Shown here piece by piece: positions 43,911 through 53,474 of a stretch of DNA of 64,000 nucleotides. The stretch's first letter is position 1, and each line of letters starts with the position of its first letter. Made by a program: the position numbers and the translations under genes. Source of the stretch: Noviherbaspirillum malthae (GTDB taxonomy: Bacteria > Pseudomonadota > Gammaproteobacteria > Burkholderiales > Burkholderiaceae_D). A model generated the notes under the pieces. That model saw only the letters and a list, made by a program, of their open reading frames with translations. It searched no databases and was not told the DNA's origin. The stretch is from positions 124,001 to 188,000 of the forward strand of contig NZ_JACYXF010000009.1 in the NCBI RefSeq assembly GCF_015352985.1, in the 5' to 3' direction.

Positions 43911-45275
43911 TCATCGGCTGGCCTGCCGTTGCACGACGCGCAAGTACCAAAGCAATCCGGCGGCAACCAGCCCGAGGCTGGCGCTGTTGCCGAGCCAAAA
44001 CCCGGCGGCGCCATGCAGGAAGGGCGGGCTGATGCCGAAGGGATCAAGGCCGAGCAGGTAGCCGCCGCCTAGCCCGATGCCCCACAAGGCCACCGCATAA
44101 ATCAGCGTCGGCACCACGGCCACCTTGTAGGCGCGCAGCACGAAGGCGGTGGTGACTTGCACCGAATCGAAAAGCTGATAGAAGGCGATGAAGAAAAACA
44201 GCGGCAGCGCGGCGGCGATCACCGTCGCGTCCGGCGTATAGGCGCGCACGATCAGGTCGCGCAATATCCAGACTACGGCGCCGATCGTCACCGACAGGAC
44301 AGCCGACAGCCGGATGCCGGCGTAGCCGATGCGGCGCGCCTGTTCCAGGTTGCGCGCGCCGATGGCCTGCGCCACCAGCGTGCCCGTCGCATTGGCGATC
44401 GACAGCGGAATCATGTAGAGCACGGTGGCAAAATTGGCGGTGATCTGATGCCCCGCCACCGCATTCGCACCGAGGCGCGCAATGAACAGCGCCATGAAGG
44501 TGAAGGCCGTGACTTCGATCAGGTAGCTCAGGCCCATCGGAATGCCCAGCCTGAGCAGCTCGCGCTGCGCCGTCCAGCGGGGCAGGACGAAGCCGGTGCC
44601 GAACAGACCGTAGCTGCGGTAGGATTTGTCGGTGCGGACAATCACGGCTCCGCACAGGAATATCATCCACGACACCGTCGCGGTGGCGACGGCGCAGCCG
44701 GGGCCGCCCATTTCCGGTATGCCGAAGCCGCCGAAGATGAACAGCGCATTGGCCGGCACCTTCAGCGCAAGACCGGCCACCTGCAGGGCCATGACCATCT
44801 TCGGCCTCCCGATCGCGGTATTGAGTGATGTATAGAGACGGAAGCCCATGGTGGCGGGCAGGGCGAATGCCAGGACCTGGAGGTAGAGCGTCGCCTTGTC
44901 GTTCAGCTCTGGCGAGGCATGGGCCACCGACATCAGCGGTTGCGGAAAGAGCAGGGCAAGGCAGCCGGCGGCGGCAAGGAACAGTGCCAGCCACACCCCC
45001 TGCTTCATTTCAAAGCCGATCCGATCGTGGCGGCCGGCGCCGAACAATTGGCCGATCACCGGAGAAATCGCGGCCAGCACGCCGTTGAGTCCGACGAAGA
45101 TGCTGACATAGACCGAGGCGCCGATGGCCAGCGCGGCCAGGTCGAGCGAGGAGTAGCGGGAAGTCATCGCCGTGTCGATCACGCCGTTGGCGATGACCGC
45201 CAACTGGCCGACCAGCAGCGGCCACGCCAGCGAGACGATGCGGCGGGTATGGGTTGGGGAACGGGGTTTGTTCAA
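43911..45275 (-). CDS. MATE-family multidrug efflux protein
   Basis: A 454-residue transporter with twelve predicted membrane helices in two MatE repeats (PLLVGQLAVIANGVIDTAMTS near the start, LGIPMGLSYLIEVTAF in the second half). It exports cationic drugs or metabolites in exchange for Na+ or H+. The start appears to be TTG, preceded by AAGGA, and it overlaps the upstream glycosyltransferase stop (TTGA). No in-frame ATG gives a better start. Co-transcription with the glycosyltransferase is likely, although the functional link is unclear. Confidence 0.88.
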   Translation of the reverse strand: MNKPRSPTHTRRIVSLAWPLLVGQLAVIANGVIDTAMTSRYSSLDLAALAIGASVYVSIFVGLNGVLAAISPVIGQLFGAGRHDRIGFEMKQGVWLALFLAAAGCLALLFPQPLMSVAHASPELNDKATLYLQVLAFALPATMGFRLYTSLNTAIGRPKMVMALQVAGLALKVPANALFIFGGFGIPEMGGPGCAVATATVSWMIFLCGAVIVRTDKSYRSYGLFGTGFVLPRWTAQRELLRLGIPMGLSYLIEVTAFTFMALFIARLGANAVAGHQITANFATVLYMIPLSIANATGTLVAQAIGARNLEQARRIGYAGIRLSAVLSVTIGAVVWILRDLIVRAYTPDATVIAAALPLFFFIAFYQLFDSVQVTTAFVLRAYKVAVVPTLIYAVALWGIGLGGGYLLGLDPFGISPPFLHGAAGFWLGNSASLGLVAAGLLWYLRVVQRQASR

Positions 45276-46987
45276 TTCATCCTTTGGAACAGGCGGTAGC
45301 GTTCATTGCGGTCGGCCGGGCGCCTTCCCTCCCACAAGAGACGCCACTGCGCGCCGCCGTAACGCAGGGTCTTGACGTTGTCCTTGCCGCGGTGATTGTC
45401 CTGAAACAGGAGAAACTCGCATCGGGCATCGCGGAAACCCGAGAAGGGCACGCCGCCGAAATAGGCGAAGGAACTGCGCTGCGCCGGACCCACGTTCGTA
45501 TCGACGCAGTACTGTCCTTGCGGCAGGTTCTCTGCAAGCTGCCGGGCGACGCCCGCATAGCTTTTTCCATAATTGATCCATGGCAGCCAGAGTGTCATCA
45601 GCAGCAGCCAGCACAGGATGATGCCGCCCGACGACAGGACGACCGCCCGCCAGAGCACCGACGGCCGGCGCGACACGCGCCAGTGCACCAGGAAGAACCA
45701 GCCTATCGTGGCCGACGCCGCCATCAGGAAGGTGATCGCGCTGAATTCCGGCTTGAATCCCGGCGCCAGCTTGAATGCATTTTTGGCAAGCCATGCCGGC
45801 CATCCGGTCTGCTTGGCAACCCAGCCCAGCCAGATGAAGGCCGCGCAGGTCGTCAGCGTCATGACCGAGAACCAGTCGACCGCATTGATGGCGCCGCGTT
45901 TCATCGTCGGCAGGCCGAATGCGGCAAGAATCGCCAGCGGAGGCAGCATGGGCAGCAGCACACCCTCATCGGTACGCGTATGGAACAGCGCCAGCAGCAG
46001 GAAAGCGAGGAAGAAGGTCAGCGGCAGCGTGATGTGCGGTGCCTGATACTGGCGCCGCCATGCATAGACGGCCCAGCCTGCGAACGGCCATGCCGGCCAG
46101 GCGAACCAGATGACGTTCTTGAAGAAATAGCGCAGCGACTGAAACGACGGCAGGCTGATCTGGTGATAATTCCAGAGCATCCAGGCGTCGAACGGCGAAC
46201 TGTTGAACGGGCGCACGATGCTGCTGACGACCAGCCACGGGCTCGCGACCAGCAGGGTCACGGGCAGCGTAACAAGGGTCAGGCGCCAGACGATGGGATG
46301 ATCGCGGAACGAGGCCAGCGTCAGCAGGCCCAGCCAGACGGCGAGCGGGACCACCCAGCCGCGCGTGAGGACCAGGAGGCCCAGCGCCAGGCCAAGGAAG
46401 GCGGCGGTGCGGATCGAGCAGGACTCGAACAGCCGGGTCGCCGCATACATGGACACCGCCACCATGGAAACCTGCAGGGCCTCGGTGCTCGTGCTGTGGG
46501 TGTGCAGCAGCAGGCCGAGGCAGCCCAGGAAGATCAGCAGCGCGCCGTCAGCCAGCGTACGCCCGTAGTCGCTCGGCTCGGGCTGGCCGCCGAACGCCAG
46601 GCGCAGGGGCTGGGCCTCGGGCCGCCGGCCCAGCAGATAAGTGGTGTACCAGACCGCCATCGAGCCGGCCAGGAAAAAGGCGCCGGATGCAATGCGCGCG
46701 GCCAGCGGAGCGCCCACCAGCCAGCCGAACAGCTTGATGCAGATCGCGCCGACCCAGTAGGCCAGCGGTCCTTTTTCCGCCGATGGAAAGCCGACGATGT
46801 GCGGCCACAGCCAGTCCTCCAATGCGCCGTTGGCCATGGTCCACATGATGCCGAAGCCGGCTGCGTCATCGTTCTTCCACGGGTCGCGTCCGATCAAGCC
46901 GGGCACGATATAGAGAAGACACAAGCCAAACAGGGCCCAGCGAGGAAGTGCGTTGGTAGCGGCGGCGGGAAGTCTGACTGGCTTCAT
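45272..46987 (-). CDS. ArnT-like glycosyltransferase, GT39/GT83 family
   Basis: A 571-residue inner-membrane enzyme with about 12 helices. The first periplasmic loop contains GRDPWKNDDAAGFGI, carrying the acidic residues typical of lipid-linked sugar transferases, and a small soluble domain occupies the last 120 residues. Such enzymes move sugars from polyprenyl-phosphate to lipid A or proteins. Ugd at the left end of the window makes UDP-glucuronate, the precursor of L-Ara4N, but other arn genes are not in view, so ArnT activity is only a possibility. Confidence 0.8.
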   Translation of the reverse strand: MKPVRLPAAATNALPRWALFGLCLLYIVPGLIGRDPWKNDDAAGFGIMWTMANGALEDWLWPHIVGFPSAEKGPLAYWVGAICIKLFGWLVGAPLAARIASGAFFLAGSMAVWYTTYLLGRRPEAQPLRLAFGGQPEPSDYGRTLADGALLIFLGCLGLLLHTHSTSTEALQVSMVAVSMYAATRLFESCSIRTAAFLGLALGLLVLTRGWVVPLAVWLGLLTLASFRDHPIVWRLTLVTLPVTLLVASPWLVVSSIVRPFNSSPFDAWMLWNYHQISLPSFQSLRYFFKNVIWFAWPAWPFAGWAVYAWRRQYQAPHITLPLTFFLAFLLLALFHTRTDEGVLLPMLPPLAILAAFGLPTMKRGAINAVDWFSVMTLTTCAAFIWLGWVAKQTGWPAWLAKNAFKLAPGFKPEFSAITFLMAASATIGWFFLVHWRVSRRPSVLWRAVVLSSGGIILCWLLLMTLWLPWINYGKSYAGVARQLAENLPQGQYCVDTNVGPAQRSSFAYFGGVPFSGFRDARCEFLLFQDNHRGKDNVKTLRYGGAQWRLLWEGRRPADRNERYRLFQRMN

Positions 46988-47121
46988 GTAGGAAACAGGG
47001 ATCTTATTGTCGCGTCGGTTGATGGAGCCTTGCCGCCATGGAACTTGCCATGAAGGCATCGGCTGACGCCGTTATTGAAGTCGCCGTCATTGTGCCGGAA
47101 AAGCATGGGCGATGCTGCCGG

Positions 47122-47152
47122 AAAAACAAAAAAGGCAGCCGAAGCTGCCTTT
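47122..47152 (-). terminator. Terminator of rpmE2
   Basis: Minus-strand AAAGGCAGC-TTCG-GCTGCCTTT followed by a TTTTTTGTTTTT-type tract. Confidence 0.9.
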
Positions 47153-47170
47153 CCGCGGAGCGAGCAGGAA

Positions 47171-47440
47171 TTAAGCGCCTGCTGCCTGAGTCTTGGAACC
47201 GCGGTTGCCGAACTTCTGGCGGAATTTTTCCACGCGGCCGGCGGTATCGACGATCTTGTGCTTGCCGGTGTAGAACGGGTGGGAATCTGCAGTGACTTCA
47301 AGCTTCACCAGCGGGTATTCCTTGCCGTCCAGAGTGATCTTTTCCTTGGTGTGGATCGTGGAGCGGATGACGAACTTGGCGTCGTTGGACATGTCCAGGA
47401 ACACGACTTCACGATAGTCCGGATGGATATTCTCTTTCAT
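47171..47440 (-). CDS. rpmE2: 50S ribosomal protein L31 type B
   Basis: An 89-residue L31 starting [16 protein letters not shown], with [18 protein letters not shown] and the basic tail VEKFRQKFG. It lacks the zinc-binding cysteines of type A, so it is the zinc-independent form. AGGCAAAT precedes the ATG. In related genomes it directly follows rho; here two plus-strand genes intervene. Confidence 0.95.
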   Translation of the reverse strand: MKENIHPDYREVVFLDMSNDAKFVIRSTIHTKEKITLDGKEYPLVKLEVTADSHPFYTGKHKIVDTAGRVEKFRQKFGNRGSKTQAAGA

Positions 47441-47678
47441 ATTTGCCTCGGTAGTTTAGGTAGCCAATCGGCACTTCGTCGGTCGTCTTGCTTCTTGACC
47501 CGATTGCCGGTCACTTGCCTGGGGTGAAAAACCAGCGATTATACAATTAAATCTGTCTGTCCCAAAAGGGTGATCTTTCTTTCTCTTTTCTCTTTGTTGC
47601 CTTCAGTGCAATAAAATTTTAGTATTTTTATTAAGCATTTATTAATCTTGATGCTTCTTTTTCGATTGGAGCATCAGA

Positions 47679-48042
47679 ATGGTTTGGCAGTACAGCCCAG
47701 CGAAGCGGACAGCTGCGGCGCAAAAACGAGATGTGGGCGCGCGGATATTCCGGCAAAGGGGCGGGAAAGAACAATCCCGCAATGGAGCAGGTACGCAATA
47801 TCGGTCCCATACCTCGTGGCCATTATCGAATCGGACGTCCTTATCAAAGCGAATCGAAAGGCCCGCATGTCATGAATTTGGATCCTGGTGGCCATGCCGC
47901 GCATGGACGGACACTGTTTCGCATTCATGGCGACAGCCGCATGAGTCCCGGCACGGCTTCCGAGGGATGCATCATCTTGCCGCGCCATGTGCGTGCCCAG
48001 ATTTCGGCAAGCGGCGACATTGATCTGGTGGTTGTCGAATGA
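47679..48042 (+). pseudogene. tlde1: Tlde1-like T6SS effector (DUF2778 L,D-transpeptidase fold), frameshifted
   Basis: The body (GYSGKGAGKNNPAMEQ, NIGPIPRGHYRIG, then RIHGDSRMSPGTASEGCIIL with the catalytic His and Cys) is a DUF2778 domain, found in Tlde1 effectors that attack peptidoglycan. It is open from 47635 to the stop at 48042. The ribosome site (GGAG, seven bases before ATG 47679) and the family-typical start MVWQYS lie in a different frame. Dropping one C from the CCC at 47696-47698 joins MVWQYSQRSGQLRRKNEMWA to the body, giving about 120 residues. This is therefore a recent one-base insertion, a sequencing slip, or a recoding site. An internal ATG (47731) could make a shortened 103-residue product. 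The stop overlaps the next gene (ATGA). Confidence 0.8.
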
Positions 48043-48578
48043 ACGTGCGATCCATCTGCCAACGTATCGCGAATCTGGCCATACTCTTTCTCGTGAACTC
48101 TGCTGCGCATGCCGCATCGCCCGACCCCTCGGCCCTCCTTGCGGAAATGAATGTCACTGGTGCAAGGCAAGTCATTGCCCGTCTCAATGCCAAGCCGAAT
48201 CCCAATGATTGGGATGCCGTCGTCGGACAGATCCGATCCGGCCGATCACCATGGCTTGATGTTGCCGGGGGACTGGCACGCGAGGCCGATGCAGGCGCCG
48301 CCTCCGATCTCAAGATATCGCTGGCTTACGCGCTGACAAAAAATCCTAGAGGTGTCCTCAAGCTGGCCGGGAGTCAGGACTTCCTGAAGATAGAAGAGCT
48401 CTGCGGCGCACCATTCATTGAACCGACGGATAAATTTTTACGGCGCTATCTGGCGCAGGCAAAGCGGGCGGTAGGGGAGGTGCACGGTCCGCAGTGGAAA
48501 AGCCGGAAAGCTGCATGCATGGCGCAGCTTGAAAATGCTGAAACGCAATTGCGTGCGGCACGCATGGCTGGTAAATAA
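48039..48578 (+). CDS. Putative periplasmic immunity protein paired with the Tlde1-like effector
   Basis: A 179-residue protein with a clear signal peptide (residues 1-25, cleavage near AHA-A) and a helical mature part (DLKISLAYALTKNPRGVLKL, then a Cys pair at EELCGAP and KAACMAQ). Its ATG overlaps the effector stop. Tlde1 acts in the periplasm, and its known immunity proteins are exported small proteins encoded next door, so position and export support an immunity role. I do not recognise the fold itself. The frame is intact although the toxin frame is broken. Confidence 0.65.
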   Translation: MNVRSICQRIANLAILFLVNSAAHAASPDPSALLAEMNVTGARQVIARLNAKPNPNDWDAVVGQIRSGRSPWLDVAGGLAREADAGAASDLKISLAYALTKNPRGVLKLAGSQDFLKIEELCGAPFIEPTDKFLRRYLAQAKRAVGEVHGPQWKSRKAACMAQLENAETQLRAARMAGK

Positions 48579-48596
48579 GTCACCTGGGTTCAGGCC

Positions 48597-48630
48597 AAAA
48601 AACAAAAGGCGCATGCAATGCATGCGCCTT
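48597..48630 (-). terminator. Terminator of rho
   Basis: Minus-strand AAGGCGCATG-CATTG-CATGCGCCTT followed by TTGTTTTTT. Confidence 0.85.
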
Positions 48631-48637
48631 CTTCACT

Positions 48638-48661
48638 GGTCCCTCTACTGCAAGAGGGACC
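48638..48661. terminator. Second hairpin after rho
   Basis: Perfect 9-bp stem GGTCCCTCT / AGAGGGACC with a 6-base loop, between the rho stop and the terminator. No T run, so perhaps an mRNA 3' stabiliser. Confidence 0.5.
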
Positions 48662-48678
48662 TGAATCCTGAATATCGA

Positions 48679-49944
48679 TCAGCTGCCGCCGCGGCGCATC
48701 ATGTCGAAGAACTCCAGGTTGTTCTTGGTGGACTTCATCTTGTCGAGAATGAATTCCATCGCCTCGATCTCGTCCATGCCGTACAGCAGCTTGCGCAGCA
48801 CCCAGATCTTCTGCAGCTGGTCGGGCTTGATCAGCAGCTCTTCGCGGCGGGTGCCCGACTTGTTGAGGTTGATGGCCGGGTAGACGCGCTTCTCGGCGAG
48901 GCGGCGCTCCAGGTGGACTTCCATGTTGCCTGTACCCTTGAATTCCTCATAGATCACGTCGTCCATGCGGCTGCCGGTTTCGATCAGGGCGGTGGCGATG
49001 ATGGTCAGCGAGCCGCCTTCCTCGACGTTGCGGGCCGCGCCGAAGAAGCGCTTCGGACGCTGCAGCGCATTGGCGTCGACACCGCCGGTCAGCACCTTGC
49101 CGGAGGCCGGGATCACGGTGTTGTAGGCGCGCGCCAGACGGGTGATCGAATCGAGCAGAATGACCACGTCGCGCTTCATCTCGACCAGACGCTTGGCCTT
49201 CTCCAGCACCATCTCGGCGACCTGCACGTGGCGCGTGGCCGGCTCGTCGAAGGTGGAGGCGACCACTTCGCCGCGCACCGAACGCTGCATCTCCGTCACT
49301 TCCTCGGGACGTTCATCGATCAGCAGCACGATCAGCACGGTATCCGGATGGTTGGTCGTGATGGCGTGCGCGATATGCTGCAGCATCACGGATTTGCCGG
49401 ATTTAGGCGACGCCACCAGCAGGCCGCGCTGTCCGCGGCCGATCGGGGCGATCATGTCGATGATGCGGCCGGTGATGTTTTCCTCGCCGCGCATTTCGCG
49501 TTCGAGATGCAGCAGCTTGTTCGGATGCAGCGGCGTGAGATTTTCGAACAGGATGCGATGCTTGGACGCTTCCGGCGGTTCGCCGTTGACCTTGTCCACC
49601 TTCACCAATGCAAAATAGCGCTCGCCGTCTTTCGGGGTGCGGACCTCGCCTTCGATGGAATCGCCGGTGTGCAGGTTGAAACGGCGAATTTGCGAAGGGG
49701 AAATATAGATGTCGTCGGTCGATGCCATGTAGCTCGCATCGGGCGAGCGCAGGAAGCCGAAGCCGTCGGGCAGCACTTCGAGCGCGCCGTCGCCGAAGAT
49801 CTGCTCGCCAGCCTTGGCGCGCTTCTTCAGGATGGCAAACATCAATTCCTGCTTGCGCAGACGGGCGGCGTTGTCGATTTCGAGACCGATGGCCATGTCC
49901 AGCAGAGCCGAGACGTGCAGCGCCTTGAGTTCAGATAAATGCAT
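48679..49944 (-). CDS. rho: Transcription termination factor Rho
   Basis: A 421-residue hexameric RNA helicase. It has the N-terminal RNA-binding cold-shock-like domain ([19 protein letters not shown]), Walker [16 protein letters not shown], Walker [17 protein letters not shown] and the Q-loop/R-loop region. It starts [18 protein letters not shown]. Upstream is trxA; downstream the usual rpmE partner is displaced by the effector cassette. Confidence 0.97.
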   Translation of the reverse strand: MHLSELKALHVSALLDMAIGLEIDNAARLRKQELMFAILKKRAKAGEQIFGDGALEVLPDGFGFLRSPDASYMASTDDIYISPSQIRRFNLHTGDSIEGEVRTPKDGERYFALVKVDKVNGEPPEASKHRILFENLTPLHPNKLLHLEREMRGEENITGRIIDMIAPIGRGQRGLLVASPKSGKSVMLQHIAHAITTNHPDTVLIVLLIDERPEEVTEMQRSVRGEVVASTFDEPATRHVQVAEMVLEKAKRLVEMKRDVVILLDSITRLARAYNTVIPASGKVLTGGVDANALQRPKRFFGAARNVEEGGSLTIIATALIETGSRMDDVIYEEFKGTGNMEVHLERRLAEKRVYPAINLNKSGTRREELLIKPDQLQKIWVLRKLLYGMDEIEAMEFILDKMKSTKNNLEFFDMMRRGGS

Positions 49945-50058
49945 AGTGAATTTCCCGGGATGGGAGATAAAAGGTGGGGGAGGGAACTGCGAGGATTGTT
50001 AGTTGTTAATGTAATTGCGAATGCGGAGCGGCGGTACGAACGCACCGCCGCATAACGA

Positions 50059-50385
50059 TCAGATGTTGCTGTCGATGAACGAAGTCAGCTGGCCTTTGGC
50101 CATGGCGCCGACCTTTTGAGCTGCCGGTACGCCGTTCTTGAACAGAATGAGAGTCGGGATGCCGCGGATACCGAATTTTGCAGGCACTGCCTGGTTGGCG
50201 TCAACATCCATCTTTGCGATTTGGATCTTGCCGTCGTATTCCTTGGCAACTTCTTCCAGGATGGGGGCGATCATCTTGCAGGGGCCGCACCATTCCGCCC
50301 AGAAATCGACGAGAACAGGCTTGTCGGACTTGAGTACGTCCGAATCGAAAGATGCATCGGTAATATATTTGATATTTTCGCTCAT
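50059..50385 (-). CDS. trxA: Thioredoxin 1
   Basis: A 108-residue thioredoxin with the [13 protein letters not shown] active site (dithiol CGPC) and [11 protein letters not shown] with the cis-proline. It is a general cytoplasmic disulfide reductase. GAGGAAACC precedes the ATG. It lies directly upstream of rho, the normal order in this lineage. Confidence 0.97.
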   Translation of the reverse strand: MSENIKYITDASFDSDVLKSDKPVLVDFWAEWCGPCKMIAPILEEVAKEYDGKIQIAKMDVDANQAVPAKFGIRGIPTLILFKNGVPAAQKVGAMAKGQLTSFIDSNI

Positions 50386-50738
50386 GGTTTCCTCGGAAGA
50401 GGTTCAAAGGTATTGAATCAGACAGACGCCTGCGACTGATTGTTCTTGCCCGATCCCGTTGACTACGATGTCCGGAATTGCAATAAGCAAGTGGAGACGT
50501 CATTGCATGAATTCAAGCCCGATGACGGCGGCGCAAGACGTAGTGCGGCGGGAAGTTGGGTAAATCATAACCGATTTTCACAAAAAGTGTAGACGGCCCC
50601 TGCTTTTCCGCGGGCGGTGCGGAAGGCGCCTTCGCAAGGTGTTCCTCCGCTGCGGTCCTTGGTCATGCCAATGCAGCAATACCGCAATTTCTGCTGTCTA
50701 TATGACTGTCTTTGAATTGCCTGCGGGCCGAATGTTCC
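50386..50738. other. Intergenic region between trxA and the helicase-nuclease pair
   Basis: About 350 bases between divergent genes. It must hold both promoters. I see no strong repeat, RNA gene or terminator; an open frame reads in from the helicase-nuclease side with alternative starts only. Confidence 0.4.
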
Positions 50739-53474
50739 ATGTCCATCATGTCGTCTCCGACCATGCCGCTGCTGCCGTCCGCCGACGGCTGGGACCGGCT
50801 TGCGCGTGCGCTGGCGGAACACGACATCGTTCGCAATGCCTGCCCCCTGCCCGGGAACTATTCCGGCCTGCGAATCGTGGTGCCGAGAAGCGCGCATGCG
50901 CAATTGCTTGAGGCCGGTCTCGCCGCGCATGCGCAATACGGCTTCATCGCGCCGCGCATCACCACGCTGCCGGACTGGCTGGCGCAGCTGTCGCCCGAGT
51001 TTGCCAGGCGGCAGGCCGTTGCGCCGGACGCCCGGATGGTACGCACTGCCGCGCTGTACGCCGAAATGCGCCGTCATCCCTGGCTGCAGCGTCTTTTCCA
51101 TGCACAGCGCAATACCGATCTGCTGCCGGTGGCGCAGTCCCTGCTCAAGCTGTTCGACGAGCTGAGCGAAACCCTGCTGCCTTCCATGCAGACGGATGCC
51201 GATGCGTCGGACGCCGAATGGCGAACGGCGCTGGAGAGCTTGTCCATGCCGGCGCAGGGCATGTTGTCCGATGAAGCGCGGCTGGTCTGGACTCTCTGGC
51301 AAGGCCAGCTCGCCGCGGACGACTCCGCATCGATCAGTCTGGCCCGGATCAGGCGTCTTGCCGGCATCGCCGATGCTCCCCTGGTATGGATCGACGAGGG
51401 CTCGCCACAGCCTCTGCACGACGTTCTTCTCGAAGCCTATGCCGAGCGCTTCCCTGTGCTGCGCGTGATGCCTGACTGGCGCCAAGGTGTGCTCGCTCCC
51501 GCTTACGCCGCGGCATGGCCGGAGACGCTGGATGACGTTGAAGCAGAGCAGGGTACAGTCGCGGGGCATGCCGATCCTGCGGCATCGGTCTTCCTGTATC
51601 CGGCGCGCAGCCTCGAAGACGAAGCCCGGCATGCCGCGCAGACCGTGGTGCAATGGATGCAGGAAGGCAAGACGCGCATTGCCGTCGTTGCCCAGGACCC
51701 TGCCGCGGCGCGAAGGACGAAGGCGCTGCTCGGCCGTGCCGGCCTCATTGTTTCCGACGCAACGGAAAGGAAACTGGCCGCCACCCGCCCGGCGGCAATG
51801 CTTGCCGCCTTGCTGGATGTGGCGGCGAGCCGCGCGGAAGTATTTGCCCTGCTTGACCTGCTGAAATGTCCCGGCCTGTGTGCGGACCTGCCCGACAAGG
51901 CCGAACTCGTGATCGACATAGAACTTGCACTGCGCCGCGCCAATGTGCCGGGAGGCTGGCATGCCGTACTGGGTGCGGTGGCAAGGCAGGCCCGGGCGCG
52001 CATGCTGCTGTTGCGTGTCGCCGGGCAGGCCTGGCGTTTTGCCGGCCGAAAGACGGTGCGCGGCTGGGCACGCCTGACTGCGGACGCGTTGCATACGCTC
52101 GGCATGCGTGAGGCCATCGACGCCGATGCAGCCGGCATGCGGCTCGCAGCCATGCTGGACAAGCTTGCGCATGAAGAGTCCGGCCCCGGTTCGCGAGCAA
52201 GGTTCGGCTTGGCGGAGTGGCGGGCCATGCTCGGGATGCAACTCGATTCAACAACTTGCCCTGAAGTCGACGGCGATGCCCGAGTGACGATGCTGCCGCT
52301 GCACGGTACGTGCTTGCGGCGTTTCGACGCAGTCGTCATGGTCGGCGCCGATGCCGCGCATCTGCCCAGGGCTGCAGAAGAGACGCTTCCCTTCGCCGGA
52401 ACCGTGCGGCGAGAGCTGGGCTTGACGGCGCATGAAGTGCAGCAGCGCATGCAGCTTCGCCACTTTGCCGAATTGCTGAATGCCAATCCGGAGGTTGTAC
52501 TTTGCTGGCAGGCTGTCCGCAATAGCGAGCCCAATGCCGCGAGTCCATGGATAGAGCGCCTGCGGCTCGCGCTTGAACAGAACGGCAAGCGCTCGCTGCC
52601 TATACATCATGTGGTCTTTCCCGAACAGCGGCTGCGTGCAGAACCGCCGAGCCAGCCGATGCCGGCCGCGCCCGACCTGTTGCCCGGCATGCTTTCCGTA
52701 CAGGCCTATCACAGCCTGATCGCCTGCCCCTACCAGTTTTTCGCGACCCGCATGCTGGGCCTGGCGCCTCTTGAGGAATTGAATCCGCTGCCGGAAAAGC
52801 GGGATTATGGCGGCTGGCTGCATGCCATCCTCAAGACCTATCATGAAACGGTCCGCGATAATGCGGTCGGAACGGAAGCACGGGAGAGCCTGTTGCGCGA
52901 CATTACGGAACAGGTATTCAAGGACGCGCTGACGCCTGGCGCGGAGGCGCCCGGGGCGCTGGTGCTGGGTTATTACGCCCGCTGGAAGAAAGCCATTCCC
53001 GCCTATCTGGAATGGGCCGGCGAGCGCGAGGCCGGCGGCTGGCGCTTCGTCTTCGGCGAGCAGATGCTTGAAAAGGTGCTGGAGTGGGAGGGCGGCCAGG
53101 TTGTCCTGCGCGGCAAAGTCGACCGCATCGACGAACACCCTGACGGTTCCCGGGCCATCCTCGATTACAAGGCGCAACGCCTGCCTGTGCTGCGCGACAA
53201 GCTGAGAGACGGCGAGGATCATCAGCTCGCGTTCCGCGCGGTGCTGTCGGACGTGCCGGTGACCGCCGGACATCTGGTAGCACTGGAAACGAATAAAAGC
53301 AGGACCGGCGATGCGGCGGCGGAACAATTCATCGAATGGCAGGAGCGGCTCGAAGGCCAGATCGTCCGCAACATGCAGGCGATTGCCGGCGGCGCAGGCT
53401 TGCCCGCGACGGGCATTGAACGGATCTGCGTGCATTGCGAAGTACGGGGCTTGTGCCGCAAGGGGGCCTGGTGA
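50739..53474 (+). CDS. AddB-like PD-(D/E)XK nuclease subunit
   Basis: A 911-residue protein. The first 650 residues have an inactivated-helicase style with no Walker A. The C-terminal quarter is a RecB-type nuclease with GKVDRIDEHPDGSRAILDYKAQ (metal Asp about 795, then DYK). One Cys at 664 (LIACPYQFF) with Cys897, 900 and 906 (ICVHCEVRGLC) forms the iron-sulfur pin of AddB nucleases. It pairs with the downstream UvrD-type helicase for double-strand-break end processing. The chosen ATG is 50739; an upstream TTG would add nine residues. Its stop overlaps the partner start (GTGA). Confidence 0.85.
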   Translation: MSIMSSPTMPLLPSADGWDRLARALAEHDIVRNACPLPGNYSGLRIVVPRSAHAQLLEAGLAAHAQYGFIAPRITTLPDWLAQLSPEFARRQAVAPDARMVRTAALYAEMRRHPWLQRLFHAQRNTDLLPVAQSLLKLFDELSETLLPSMQTDADASDAEWRTALESLSMPAQGMLSDEARLVWTLWQGQLAADDSASISLARIRRLAGIADAPLVWIDEGSPQPLHDVLLEAYAERFPVLRVMPDWRQGVLAPAYAAAWPETLDDVEAEQGTVAGHADPAASVFLYPARSLEDEARHAAQTVVQWMQEGKTRIAVVAQDPAAARRTKALLGRAGLIVSDATERKLAATRPAAMLAALLDVAASRAEVFALLDLLKCPGLCADLPDKAELVIDIELALRRANVPGGWHAVLGAVARQARARMLLLRVAGQAWRFAGRKTVRGWARLTADALHTLGMREAIDADAAGMRLAAMLDKLAHEESGPGSRARFGLAEWRAMLGMQLDSTTCPEVDGDARVTMLPLHGTCLRRFDAVVMVGADAAHLPRAAEETLPFAGTVRRELGLTAHEVQQRMQLRHFAELLNANPEVVLCWQAVRNSEPNAASPWIERLRLALEQNGKRSLPIHHVVFPEQRLRAEPPSQPMPAAPDLLPGMLSVQAYHSLIACPYQFFATRMLGLAPLEELNPLPEKRDYGGWLHAILKTYHETVRDNAVGTEARESLLRDITEQVFKDALTPGAEAPGALVLGYYARWKKAIPAYLEWAGEREAGGWRFVFGEQMLEKVLEWEGGQVVLRGKVDRIDEHPDGSRAILDYKAQRLPVLRDKLRDGEDHQLAFRAVLSDVPVTAGHLVALETNKSRTGDAAAEQFIEWQERLEGQIVRNMQAIAGGAGLPATGIERICVHCEVRGLCRKGAW

